Source of the DNA: Rhizobium terrae
GTDB lineage: Bacteria; Pseudomonadota; Alphaproteobacteria; Rhizobiales; Rhizobiaceae
Direction: 5' to 3'
Length of the DNA stretch: 64,000 nucleotides
Assembly (NCBI RefSeq): GCF_003425685.1
Contig: NZ_QJKM01000011.1
Coordinates: 124,001-188,000 of the forward strand
Numbering within the stretch: position 1 is the first letter of the stretch; each line of letters begins with the position of its first letter. Made by a program: the position numbers and the translations under genes. Of this stretch, positions 7,489 to 15,460 are shown in pieces. The notes beneath the pieces are model-generated. The model was not told where the DNA came from, made no database searches, and worked only from the letters and a program-made list of their open reading frames with translations.

Positions 7489-9771
7489 TCACCCCGCAAA
7501 CTTCCCGCTTCTCGGAAAACCTTTCGGAACCGTACGGCCGGCGCTAGCGCGGTCGGCCAGCCATTCGGCGAGTTCGTCCTTGTTGCGGTTGAAGGCGCGG
7601 CCGGCGCTGTCTTCCCAGGAGAGGCCCTCGGCCATCGCGAAGCACTTGATGTCGGAGATGCCGCCGTCCTTGTAGCGCTGCAGGCGCACGCCCTTGCCGC
7701 GCGTCATCTCCGGCAGCTGGGCGAGCGGGAAGACAAGCAGTTTGCGGTTTTCGCCAACGACGGCGACATGATCCCCCGAGACCGGCACGACGAACTTCGT
7801 CTCGTCGGGCATGGCGACGTTCATGATCTGCTTGCCCTTGCGGGTATTGGCGACCATCTCGCTTTCCGCGACGATGAAACCGTTACCGGCGGTCGATAAA
7901 AGGATCAGCTTGCGGGACGGATCGTGCACGAAGGCCGTCAGGATGTCCTGATCGTTCTCCATGTCGACCATGATGCGCACCGGCTCGCCATGGCCGCGGC
8001 CACCCGGCAGCTTGTCGGCCCCGAGCGTATAGGCCTTGCCGCCGGTGGTGACGAGCAGCAGCTTGTCGGTCGTCTGCGCCGGGAAAGCGAGCTTCGGCCC
8101 GTCGCCTTCCTTGAAGGTGAGCGTCGAGGTATCGGCGATATGCCCCTTCAGCGCGCGGATCCAGCCCTTCTGCGATACGACGACGGTGATCGGTTCCTTC
8201 TCGATCATCGCCTGGTTGATCGCGTCGATATCGGCGTCCGGCGCATCGGCGAAGGTCGTCAGGCGTGCATAGGGCTTGCCGCGAGCCTTGGCGAAATTCT
8301 TGCGGACGTCCTGGATCTCGTGCTCGATCACCTTCCACTGCTTGTCTTCGGAGGCGAGCAGCGCTTCGATATCCGCCTTTTCCTTGGTGAGGTTTTCGTG
8401 TTCGGTGCGGATCTCGAACTCTTCCAGCTTGCGCAAATTGCGCAGCCGCATGTTGAGGATAGCGTCGGCCTGGATGTCGGTGAGCGACCAGCGCTCCATC
8501 ATGACAGGCTTCGGTTCGTCCTCCTCACGGATGATGCGGATCACCTCGTCGATATTGAGGTAGGCAACCAGCAGACCGCCCAGGATTTCGAGGCGCCGGT
8601 CGATCGCCGCCAGCCGGAAGCGCGAACGGCGGACGAGGACCTCGCGGCGGTGCGCAAGCCACTCCACCAGCACTTCGTTGAGCGCCATGACCTTGGGCAC
8701 GCGGCCCATCGAGAGGACGTTCATGTTGAGCGGCAGGCGGGTTTCCAGCTCGGAAAGCTTGAACAGCGATTCCATCAGGAGAGTGGCGTCCACCGTGCGG
8801 CTCTTCGGCACAAGAACCACACGCACGTCTTCGGCCGATTCGTCGCGGACGTCTTCGAGCAGCGGCAGCTTGCGGGCGAGCAGCAGTTCGGCGATCTTTT
8901 CGATCAACCGCGACTTCTGCACCTGGAAGGGGATTTCCGTGACGACGATCTGGTAGCCGCCGCGGCCGAGATCCTCGATCACCCAGCGAGCGCGGACGCG
9001 AAAACCGCCGCGGCCGGTCTTGTAGGCTTCGACGATCGATTCGCGGCTGTCGATGATGATGCCGCCGGTCGGCAGGTCCGGGCCTTCGATACCGCCCCTG
9101 GCCGGATCGGTGGGATCGGCCATCAGATCCTCGACGGTCGCCGAAGGGTTCTTGATCAGCCGCAGTGCCGCATCGCAGAGTTCATGGACGTTATGCGGCG
9201 GAATGGACGTCGCCATGCCCACCGCGATGCCGGACGTGCCGTTGGCAAGCAGGTTCGGAAAGGCGCCGGGCAATACGACCGGCTCGGAATTTGATTCGTC
9301 GTAGGTATCGCGGAAATCCACCGCGTCCTGGTCGATGCCTTCGAGCAGCAGTTCGGACACCGCCGTCATCTTCGACTCGGTATAACGCATCGCAGCCGGG
9401 CTATCGCCGTCGATATTGCCGAAATTGCCTTGGCCGTTGACGAGCGGATAACGCTGCGAGAAATCCTGCGCCAGGCGCGCCAGTGCGTCGTAGATCGACT
9501 GGTCGCCGTGCGGGTGGTAGTTACCCATCACCTCGCCGACGATCTTCGCGCATTTGCGGAAGGCGGCGTTCGGGCGAAGCCCCATTTCGCTCATCGCATA
9601 GACGATGCGCCGATGAACCGGCTTCAGGCCGTCGCGCACGTCCGGCAGCGCCCGATGCATGATCGTCGATAGCGCATAGGCGAGGTAACGCTCTTCGAGC
9701 GCCGCTTTCAGATCGACCGGCAGGATGTTGTCTCCGCCGTCTCCGGAAGGTGGTATCAGATTTTGTCCCAT
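7489..9771 (-). CDS. parC: DNA topoisomerase IV subunit A
   Basis: Breaks and rejoins DNA to decatenate daughter chromosomes, working with ParE. The 760-residue protein shows the start region LEERYLAYALSTIMHRALPD, the catalytic tyrosine in AAMRYTESKM (Tyr130), the motif GNGTSGIAVGM-like segment ANGTSGIAVGMATSIPPHN, and C-terminal beta-pinwheel repeats (GKAYTLGADKLPGGRGHG). ALDVRDGLKPVHRR-type conservation marks it as a type IIA enzyme. In the quinolone region YHPHGDQSIYDAL, residue 91 is Gln where E. coli ParC has Ser80. It converges on the doc toxin gene. Confidence 0.96.
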   Translation of the reverse strand: MGQNLIPPSGDGGDNILPVDLKAALEERYLAYALSTIMHRALPDVRDGLKPVHRRIVYAMSEMGLRPNAAFRKCAKIVGEVMGNYHPHGDQSIYDALARLAQDFSQRYPLVNGQGNFGNIDGDSPAAMRYTESKMTAVSELLLEGIDQDAVDFRDTYDESNSEPVVLPGAFPNLLANGTSGIAVGMATSIPPHNVHELCDAALRLIKNPSATVEDLMADPTDPARGGIEGPDLPTGGIIIDSRESIVEAYKTGRGGFRVRARWVIEDLGRGGYQIVVTEIPFQVQKSRLIEKIAELLLARKLPLLEDVRDESAEDVRVVLVPKSRTVDATLLMESLFKLSELETRLPLNMNVLSMGRVPKVMALNEVLVEWLAHRREVLVRRSRFRLAAIDRRLEILGGLLVAYLNIDEVIRIIREEDEPKPVMMERWSLTDIQADAILNMRLRNLRKLEEFEIRTEHENLTKEKADIEALLASEDKQWKVIEHEIQDVRKNFAKARGKPYARLTTFADAPDADIDAINQAMIEKEPITVVVSQKGWIRALKGHIADTSTLTFKEGDGPKLAFPAQTTDKLLLVTTGGKAYTLGADKLPGGRGHGEPVRIMVDMENDQDILTAFVHDPSRKLILLSTAGNGFIVAESEMVANTRKGKQIMNVAMPDETKFVVPVSGDHVAVVGENRKLLVFPLAQLPEMTRGKGVRLQRYKDGGISDIKCFAMAEGLSWEDSAGRAFNRNKDELAEWLADRASAGRTVPKGFPRSGKFAG

Positions 9772-10002
9772 GGGCCTTGACTACCTGAAAGCCCGATTCC
9801 CGGCAAGAAAGCCCGGAAATCAGGCTGTGGATGACGGTTATGCCAGTCGAAATTGGCATTTTATTTACCGCAATCAAATCGACCCAAATTTGGTCACAGA
9901 TTGTGGAACAAAGTCATGGACCTTTCTTCAAGCGTACCTATAACTGCCCCGATCCAACCCTAGACGAAGCGGGCCGGACCTGATGCCCGCAGGAGGATTT
10001 CG

Positions 10003-11193
10003 ATGACATACTCCATGAAGGCCCGGCTTCTGCTCGCCGGCGCCGCGTTTGCGTGCCTGTCCGCCCCCGCGTTCGCGCTGGACGGCAAGGATCTCGTCGC
10101 CAAGATCAACGGCGCGCTTTCCGTCCAGGGCGGCTCAGGCTTCACGGCCGAATCGGTCACCGTCAACGGTTCCGACGTCACCGCCGTCAATGCCAAGCTC
10201 GTCGCGGACGCCGGCAAGCAGAGTTTTCCGATCGGCAGCGTCAAATTCCTCGGCGTCGAGGAAGACAGTGGCGGCTATACGGTCGACAAGGTGTCGTTCG
10301 ACAACGTCAACATCACCGAAGACAAGATGAGCTTCTCGGTGGCCGACATCTCGATCAGCGGCCTCGTCGTGCCGGCCAATCCGGCCGGAAACGATCTGAG
10401 CGCGGTGCTGCTCTATGACGAAGCGCATGTCGGCAAGGTCACCGGTACCACAGACGGCAAGCAGGCGTTCTCGATCGACAGCATGGCGGTCACGACCGAA
10501 GTCGCAGACGACAACTCCTCCGTTGATTTCGACATGGAAATTGCCGGCGTCAAGGCCGACCTCAGCCTCGTCGACGATCCGGAAGCCAAGGACACCATCC
10601 AGCAACTCGGCCTGACGTCGATCGACGGCGGCATGACGATGGAAGGCAGCTGGGTGGTCTCGGACGGCACGCTCGACCTGACGGAATATGCGTTCGACTT
10701 CAAGAATGTCGGCCGTCTCTCTCTTGCCTTCTCGCTGACGGGCTATACGCTCGACTTCATCAAGTCGCTCAACGAAACCACCAAGACGATGGCGGCCAAT
10801 GCCGGCAACCAGGAAGCCGAACAGGCCGCTGGTCTCGCCATGCTCGGCCTGATGCAGCGCCTTACCTTCAACAGTGCCGAAATCCGCTTCGAAGATGCCG
10901 GCATCACCAAGAAGGGGCTGGACTTCGCGGCCAAGAAGCAGAACACCACGGCCGACCAGCTGACGCAGATGCTGAAGGGCATGACGCCGATGATGCTCGC
11001 CCAGTTCAACGTGCCGGACCTGCAGAACATGGTGACGACCGCAGTCAACGCCTATCTCGACAAGCCGGGCAACTTCACCATCACCGCCGAGCCCGACAAG
11101 GGCGTGCCTTTCCCGATGATCATGGGCGCCGCCATGGGCGCCCCGAACACCCTGCCCAAGGTGCTCGGCGTCAAGGTGACCGCCAACGACTGA
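10003..11193 (+). CDS. Conserved periplasmic hypothetical protein
   Basis: A 396-residue protein with a clear signal peptide (KARLLLAGAAFACLSAPAFA, cleavage before LDGKD). I do not recognise a domain. The mature part is acidic and rich in beta-type repeats such as VSFDNVNITEDKMSFSVADISI and has an alpha-helical middle (SLNETTKTMAANAGNQ). It resembles uncharacterised secreted proteins seen in Rhizobiaceae. A strong AGGAGG precedes the ATG by 6 bases, and a terminator follows the stop, so it is a single-gene transcript. Confidence 0.85.
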   Translation: MTYSMKARLLLAGAAFACLSAPAFALDGKDLVAKINGALSVQGGSGFTAESVTVNGSDVTAVNAKLVADAGKQSFPIGSVKFLGVEEDSGGYTVDKVSFDNVNITEDKMSFSVADISISGLVVPANPAGNDLSAVLLYDEAHVGKVTGTTDGKQAFSIDSMAVTTEVADDNSSVDFDMEIAGVKADLSLVDDPEAKDTIQQLGLTSIDGGMTMEGSWVVSDGTLDLTEYAFDFKNVGRLSLAFSLTGYTLDFIKSLNETTKTMAANAGNQEAEQAAGLAMLGLMQRLTFNSAEIRFEDAGITKKGLDFAAKKQNTTADQLTQMLKGMTPMMLAQFNVPDLQNMVTTAVNAYLDKPGNFTITAEPDKGVPFPMIMGAAMGAPNTLPKVLGVKVTAND

Positions 11194-11220
11194 GAGAGCC
11201 TACCTCTCGCATCATACGGA

Positions 11221-11255
11221 AAACCCGGCGATCGCTCGCCGGGTTTTCTTTTTGC
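11221..11255 (+). terminator. Rho-independent terminator
   Basis: AAAACCCGGCGA and TCGCCGGGTTTT form a perfect stem followed by CTTTTT. It sits 27 bases past the stop of the periplasmic-protein gene. The A-run on the other side means it could also serve the convergent DUF1236 gene. Confidence 0.9.
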
Positions 11256-11274
11256 GGACAGCCTGAGCCTCCGC

Positions 11275-11592
11275 TTATTCCAAAACCTGGATCACGGCGC
11301 GGGTCTGCGGATTGACGATCACCCGCTGGTCGTTGACGATCGTGTAAGCGTAGCTCGGCTGATCCTGGATGGTGTGGATTTCCACCGCTTCAGGCAATGT
11401 CGTGCCGACCACGACCGGCCCTTCATACGAGACGGAGGGAACGCTCTGTTCCATCACATAGGTGCGAACTTCGCCGGGAAGCACGACCGTGGAATTGGTC
11501 ACGACGGGATCCTGGGTGATGACCGTCTGGGCATAAGCGGCGCCCGAAAGCGCCATCAGAGCCGCGGAGGCGGCGAGCAGAGTCTTGCGCAT
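11275..11592 (-). CDS. DUF1236-family exported protein
   Basis: A 105-residue secreted protein. Signal peptide: MRKTLLAASAALMALSGAAYAQ. The mature part has the DUF1236-like pattern VRTYVMEQSVPSV, LPEAVEIHTI and NDQRVIVNPQTRAVIQVLE. These are small periplasmic proteins common in Rhizobiales, function unknown. The ATG at 11592 follows GAGGAG by about 7 bases. A much longer open frame extends upstream, antisense to the P450 gene, but it has no signal peptide position and is rejected. The gene is divergent from the P450. Confidence 0.88.
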   Translation of the reverse strand: MRKTLLAASAALMALSGAAYAQTVITQDPVVTNSTVVLPGEVRTYVMEQSVPSVSYEGPVVVGTTLPEAVEIHTIQDQPSYAYTIVNDQRVIVNPQTRAVIQVLE

Positions 11593-11772
11593 GTTCTTTC
11601 TCCTCGTGCTTTCTGCTGCCGTAACAACACGAGGGGCAGGAGATGGTTCCGAAACCTTTCCGCCGCGCATGCCAAATGCTGCAGCACACCTTGACGCGGT
11701 AAGCGGGCAAGGTGAAAACCACGGGTGCGGAGCCCTCGGAACCAATCGGAGGCCATTGGGCCGCCGCGATCG

Positions 11773-13203
11773 ATGAAAGGCTTTGTTTTCATGCTCTCGT
11801 GGCTTGCCGCGGAAACCCACACGATCGAGACGCTCGACAGTTCCGAAAAGTACTTCGAGCCTGCACGTCCTTCCTATTACAGCGGCAAGCCTGGAAACCA
11901 GCTGCAGCGGCTTTTGACCGCGCGCCGCGATTTCCTGGCCATCTGGCGGCAGAACGATTATTCCGCCCGCATCGCCGAAATCTCGCTTCTCGGCCGCCAG
12001 GTCGTGGTGGTCAATTCGCCGGAAGCGATCAAATACGTGGTGGCGACGCGGCATGAGAATTTCGAGCGCAAGTCGCCGCAGATGCGCCGCTCGCTGGAAT
12101 ATCTCCTGGGCGACGGCCTGTTCATCTCGGATGGCGAGACCTGGAAGAACCGCCGGCCGCTGGTCTCCGACATCGTCCACAAAAACCGCGTGCCCGCCTT
12201 CGGCGATATCATGAAAAACACGTCGCTGGAGCTCATCGAGCGCTGGAGCGCGCTCGGCGAAGGCGCGCAGGTGAACGCGCTCTACGAGATGGCCGGACTG
12301 ACCGCTGAGATCATTTCCCGCAGCGTCTTCGGCAACGATCTCGGCGAGGAAAGCGCCGGCATGGTGACCGACGGCTTCACCAGCTATCAGGCGCTGATCG
12401 ACTCCATCAATATCGGCTATTTCCTGGGCTTCGACGAAGGCCTGCCGCAGCTGCGCACCCCTTCCCTGAAACGTTCGGTCAAGCGCATCCATACGATCAT
12501 CGACCGGGTCATCGAGGACCATCTGGCCGGCAAGGGCGACGACAATTCGATGGTGGAACTGCTGATCCGCCGGCAGCAGCGCAATCCGGAACTGAAGCTC
12601 GACGTAGTGGCGCTGCGCAACGAGGCGGCGACCATCTTCATGGCCGGCCACGAGACGACGGCCGCGACGCTCACCTGGGCCTGGTACCTGCTTTCCAAGG
12701 CGCCCTGGGTCGAGGAAGCGGTGCATGCAGAGATCGAGGACGTCTGCGGCGGCAGCGTGCCGACCGTCGCCGACGTGCCGAAGCTCAAATGGTGTACGGC
12801 GGTGATCGAGGAGACTTTGCGCCTTTATCCGCCCGTACCGATCCTCGCCCGGCAAGCGAAGGAGGCCGATCGCGTCGGAACGCTCGACATCAAGCCGGCA
12901 TCGCTGATCATGATCGTTCCCTGGATCCTGCATCGCACGGCGTCGCTGTTCGAGGATCCGCATCTCTTCAAGCCGGAACGCTTCATTGAGAAACGGCCGA
13001 CACCCTACAGCTACATCCCCTTCGCGAGCGGCCCCCGCATCTGCCCCGGCCTGCAGTTCGGGCTTACGGAGGCGATCCTCTGCCTTGCCGTGCTCGCCCA
13101 GCGCTTCCGGCTTCGTGTGCCGGAGGAACACAAGGTCGAGCCCGTGTGCCGCCTGACGCTGCGCCCCCGCGGCGGCCTGCCCGTCACCTTGCACCGGCGT
13201 TGA
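11773..13203 (+). CDS. Cytochrome P450
   Basis: A 476-residue haem monooxygenase. Landmarks with this start: I-helix AGHETT (291-296), ExxR in EETLRLYPP (347-350), PERF (401-404) and the haem loop FASGPRICPG with Cys424 as ligand. The sequence is of the class with microsomal-like fatty-acid hydroxylase character rather than a camphor type; no redox partner gene is adjacent. The start is uncertain: ATG at 11773 or 11791, or GTG at 11725; none has an ideal ribosome site. The acyltransferase gene begins 8 bases after its stop, so the two are surely co-transcribed, hinting at a lipid substrate. Confidence 0.93.
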   Translation: MKGFVFMLSWLAAETHTIETLDSSEKYFEPARPSYYSGKPGNQLQRLLTARRDFLAIWRQNDYSARIAEISLLGRQVVVVNSPEAIKYVVATRHENFERKSPQMRRSLEYLLGDGLFISDGETWKNRRPLVSDIVHKNRVPAFGDIMKNTSLELIERWSALGEGAQVNALYEMAGLTAEIISRSVFGNDLGEESAGMVTDGFTSYQALIDSINIGYFLGFDEGLPQLRTPSLKRSVKRIHTIIDRVIEDHLAGKGDDNSMVELLIRRQQRNPELKLDVVALRNEAATIFMAGHETTAATLTWAWYLLSKAPWVEEAVHAEIEDVCGGSVPTVADVPKLKWCTAVIEETLRLYPPVPILARQAKEADRVGTLDIKPASLIMIVPWILHRTASLFEDPHLFKPERFIEKRPTPYSYIPFASGPRICPGLQFGLTEAILCLAVLAQRFRLRVPEEHKVEPVCRLTLRPRGGLPVTLHRR

Positions 13204-13210
13204 GGCTTTC

Positions 13211-14230
13211 ATGGCTCGGGATCGCTTGCCGGACAGTGCGGAACTCGCAAAGCGCAAGGCTTGGAAATTCATGGCGCCCGAAGCGCCGCCCCTCTCCCAT
13301 CTCTTCGGCAACGGCGACCAGCGGCGGCAGTTTCGCCGCTACTGGGTGACGGGCACATTGGTCAACGCGCTCGACCTCGCCGTGCATTTCGGCCTCAAGC
13401 TCTTCACCATGGACGCCTGTTCGAATTTCGGCGCCAGGATCGGCACATTCTCCATTCCCCGTTATCACAGGGTTGCGGCGCGGCGCGGGCGCGATACGCT
13501 GGCACGCCTGGTGCCGGAAAAAAGCCAGGAAGAGCGGGAAGCTATCCTGAGGAAGAACTGGGAAGCGCAGGGACGGATCATGACCGAATTTTCCGTCGTC
13601 AACCGGCTGCTCGGCGATCTCGACCGCATCACCCTCCATAATTTCGAACGGCTGGTGGATAGTGTCCGCCAGGGCCCAACGATCATCGTCGGCATGCATC
13701 TCGGCAATTGGGAGATCGGTCCGACGATCCTGCATGCGGAAGGCATCCGGCCCTACGCCAACTACACACCGCCGAAGGGGCGCGCCAAGGCCTGGATTTC
13801 CGCCCGCGTCCGGCAGAAGGGCGGGCTCAACTTCCTGCCTCCCGGCACCCAGGGCGTTCGCCCCTCCGTCAAGGTGCTGAAGGAGGGCGGCGTCATCTCG
13901 ATGTTCTGCGACGAAGGCGTTTCGGGAAAGATCCGCGGTCCCCTTTTCGGCCGCAAGCCGCATCTCGAAGGCAATCTGGCGGTCGCCGTCAGGCTTGCCC
14001 GCATGACCGGCGCGCGCATCGCCCCTTGGTACAATATCCGCACCGAAGGGTTCCGCTTCGACGCCTTCTTTCTGCCCGCCGTCGTGTTGCCGCCGGAGGA
14101 CAAGCCCGGCGCGCGCCTTGCCGAAGACATCCTGCTCCTCAACTCCGTCATAGAGCCGGTGATCCTCGAACATCTGGATCAGTGGTATTTCCTCGACAAT
14201 TCCCTGCCGGTCGAACAGCCGCGGTCGTAA
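13211..14230 (+). CDS. Lysophospholipid/lipid A-type acyltransferase (LpxL/HtrB-like)
   Basis: A 339-residue membrane-associated acyltransferase of the lipid A biosynthesis acyltransferase family. The catalytic H-X4-E motif is present at His163-Glu168 (GMHLGNWEIG), followed by the conserved region NYTPPKGRAKAW and FCDEGVSGKIRGPLFGRKPHLEGNLAVAV-like substrate pocket (key residues Asp-Glu-Gly). It transfers a fatty acyl chain to a lipid acceptor; which lipid is not determinable. It forms a tight unit with the upstream P450 and downstream serine hydrolase. The usual chromosomal lpxL-type genes would lie elsewhere, so this may be an accessory paralog. Confidence 0.85.
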   Translation: MARDRLPDSAELAKRKAWKFMAPEAPPLSHLFGNGDQRRQFRRYWVTGTLVNALDLAVHFGLKLFTMDACSNFGARIGTFSIPRYHRVAARRGRDTLARLVPEKSQEEREAILRKNWEAQGRIMTEFSVVNRLLGDLDRITLHNFERLVDSVRQGPTIIVGMHLGNWEIGPTILHAEGIRPYANYTPPKGRAKAWISARVRQKGGLNFLPPGTQGVRPSVKVLKEGGVISMFCDEGVSGKIRGPLFGRKPHLEGNLAVAVRLARMTGARIAPWYNIRTEGFRFDAFFLPAVVLPPEDKPGARLAEDILLLNSVIEPVILEHLDQWYFLDNSLPVEQPRS

Positions 14231-14245
14231 CCAAGGGGTTCCCTC

Positions 14246-15388
14246 ATGAGCCAAGCCTTCGAAAGAACAGTTTCCGCAATCGACGCCGTCATCGATGAGG
14301 CGCTTGCCGAGAAACGGCTGGTCGGTACCGTCGTCCTGATGGCTCGCGATGGAGAGATCGTCCATCGACGTGCCGCGGGCCTGGCCGATCGGGAAACCGG
14401 CCTGCCGGTTCGTGAGAATACGATCTTCCGGCTTGCATCGGTGACGAAGCCGATCGTCACGATCGCCGCCATGCGGCTTGTCGAACAAGGACGCATCGGC
14501 CTTAACGATCCGGTGACCAAATGGCTGCCGGATTTCCGGCCGAAACTTGGGGACGGCAGCGAGCCCGTCATCCTCATCCGCCACCTCCTCACCCACACGT
14601 CCGGCCTCAGCTACAGTTTCGAGCTGGAAGACGGTCCCTATGCGCGGGCCAATGTTTCCGACGGCGTCGATCAACCCGGGCTCTCATTGACCGAGAACCT
14701 GAAACGCATCGCCTCGGTGCCGTTGTCCTTCGCGCCCGGCACCGGCTGGCTATACTCCGTCTCCATGGACGTCATCGGCGGCGTCATCGAACAGGAGACG
14801 GGAAAGCGGCTCGGCGAGGCGGTCGCCGAACTGGTCATGCGGCCGCTCGGCCTTTCCGATACGGGCTTTAGCGTCGCTGACCGCAGCCGGCTGGCCGCAC
14901 CTTACATCGATGGTTCGCCGGAGCCGAAGCGGATGGGCGAGACGGAAAAGGTGCGGGCCCTGAACGGCTCGGTCACCTTCGCGCCGGATCGTATCTTCGA
15001 CCCCGCCTCCTTCCATTCGGGCGGCGGCGGCATGGCGGGAACGGCCGGTGACGTGCTCAAGGTGCTCGAAACCATTCGCCAGGGCGGCGCGCCGCTCCTC
15101 TCCCGGAAAACCGTCGAGATGATGACGACCAACCAGATCGGCGACCTTCTCGAACCGGCGCGACCGGGATTCGGCTTCGGATTCGGCTGGGCGATCGTGC
15201 TCGATCCGCCAAAGGCCGGCCTGCCCGTTTCGCCCGGCTCGCTGCAGTGGGGCGGCGTCTACGGCCACCACTGGTTCATCGATCCGGTCCGCAGGATCAC
15301 CCTCGTCGGGCTCACCAACACGACGCTGGAAGGCATGTGGGGACGATTCACCCTCGACCTGAAGAAGGCAGTCGCTGCGGAACTTTAA
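14246..15388 (+). CDS. Serine hydrolase, class C beta-lactamase/esterase family
   Basis: A 380-residue beta-lactamase-fold hydrolase. The catalytic Ser65-X-X-Lys68 motif (LASVTKPIV) and Tyr170 in GWLYSVSMDVIG are visible, followed by the HSGGGGMAGTAGD segment. There is no signal peptide, which argues for a cytoplasmic esterase (family VIII type) rather than an antibiotic-inactivating enzyme. It lies 15 bases after the acyltransferase and is the last gene of a three-gene unit ending at a terminator. A role in hydrolysing a lipid ester made or modified by the upstream enzymes is an inference. Confidence 0.87.
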   Translation: MSQAFERTVSAIDAVIDEALAEKRLVGTVVLMARDGEIVHRRAAGLADRETGLPVRENTIFRLASVTKPIVTIAAMRLVEQGRIGLNDPVTKWLPDFRPKLGDGSEPVILIRHLLTHTSGLSYSFELEDGPYARANVSDGVDQPGLSLTENLKRIASVPLSFAPGTGWLYSVSMDVIGGVIEQETGKRLGEAVAELVMRPLGLSDTGFSVADRSRLAAPYIDGSPEPKRMGETEKVRALNGSVTFAPDRIFDPASFHSGGGGMAGTAGDVLKVLETIRQGGAPLLSRKTVEMMTTNQIGDLLEPARPGFGFGFGWAIVLDPPKAGLPVSPGSLQWGGVYGHHWFIDPVRRITLVGLTNTTLEGMWGRFTLDLKKAVAAEL

Positions 15389-15406
15389 ACCGCGGAGCTC
15401 GCACTG

Positions 15407-15445
15407 AATCAGAAAAGCCAGGCTCGTCGCCTGGCTTTTCTGATT
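15407..15445. terminator. Bidirectional rho-independent terminator
   Basis: AATCAGAAAAGCCAGGC and GCCTGGCTTTTCTGATT form a perfect 17-bp stem around CTCGTC... (a five-base loop). It lies between the convergent serine hydrolase and aspS genes and has T-runs in both directions within the stem. Confidence 0.9.
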
Positions 15446-15460
15446 GGACATGCGAAATGC

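Noticed and set aside
11593..13311. Upstream extension of the DUF1236 gene across the P450
   Set aside because: The DUF1236 protein has a proper signal peptide and ribosome site at 11592; the extension is antisense to a complete P450.
14246..15388. Class C beta-lactamase giving antibiotic resistance
   Set aside because: SxxK and the Tyr are present but there is no signal peptide and the neighbours are lipid enzymes, so an esterase is more likely.
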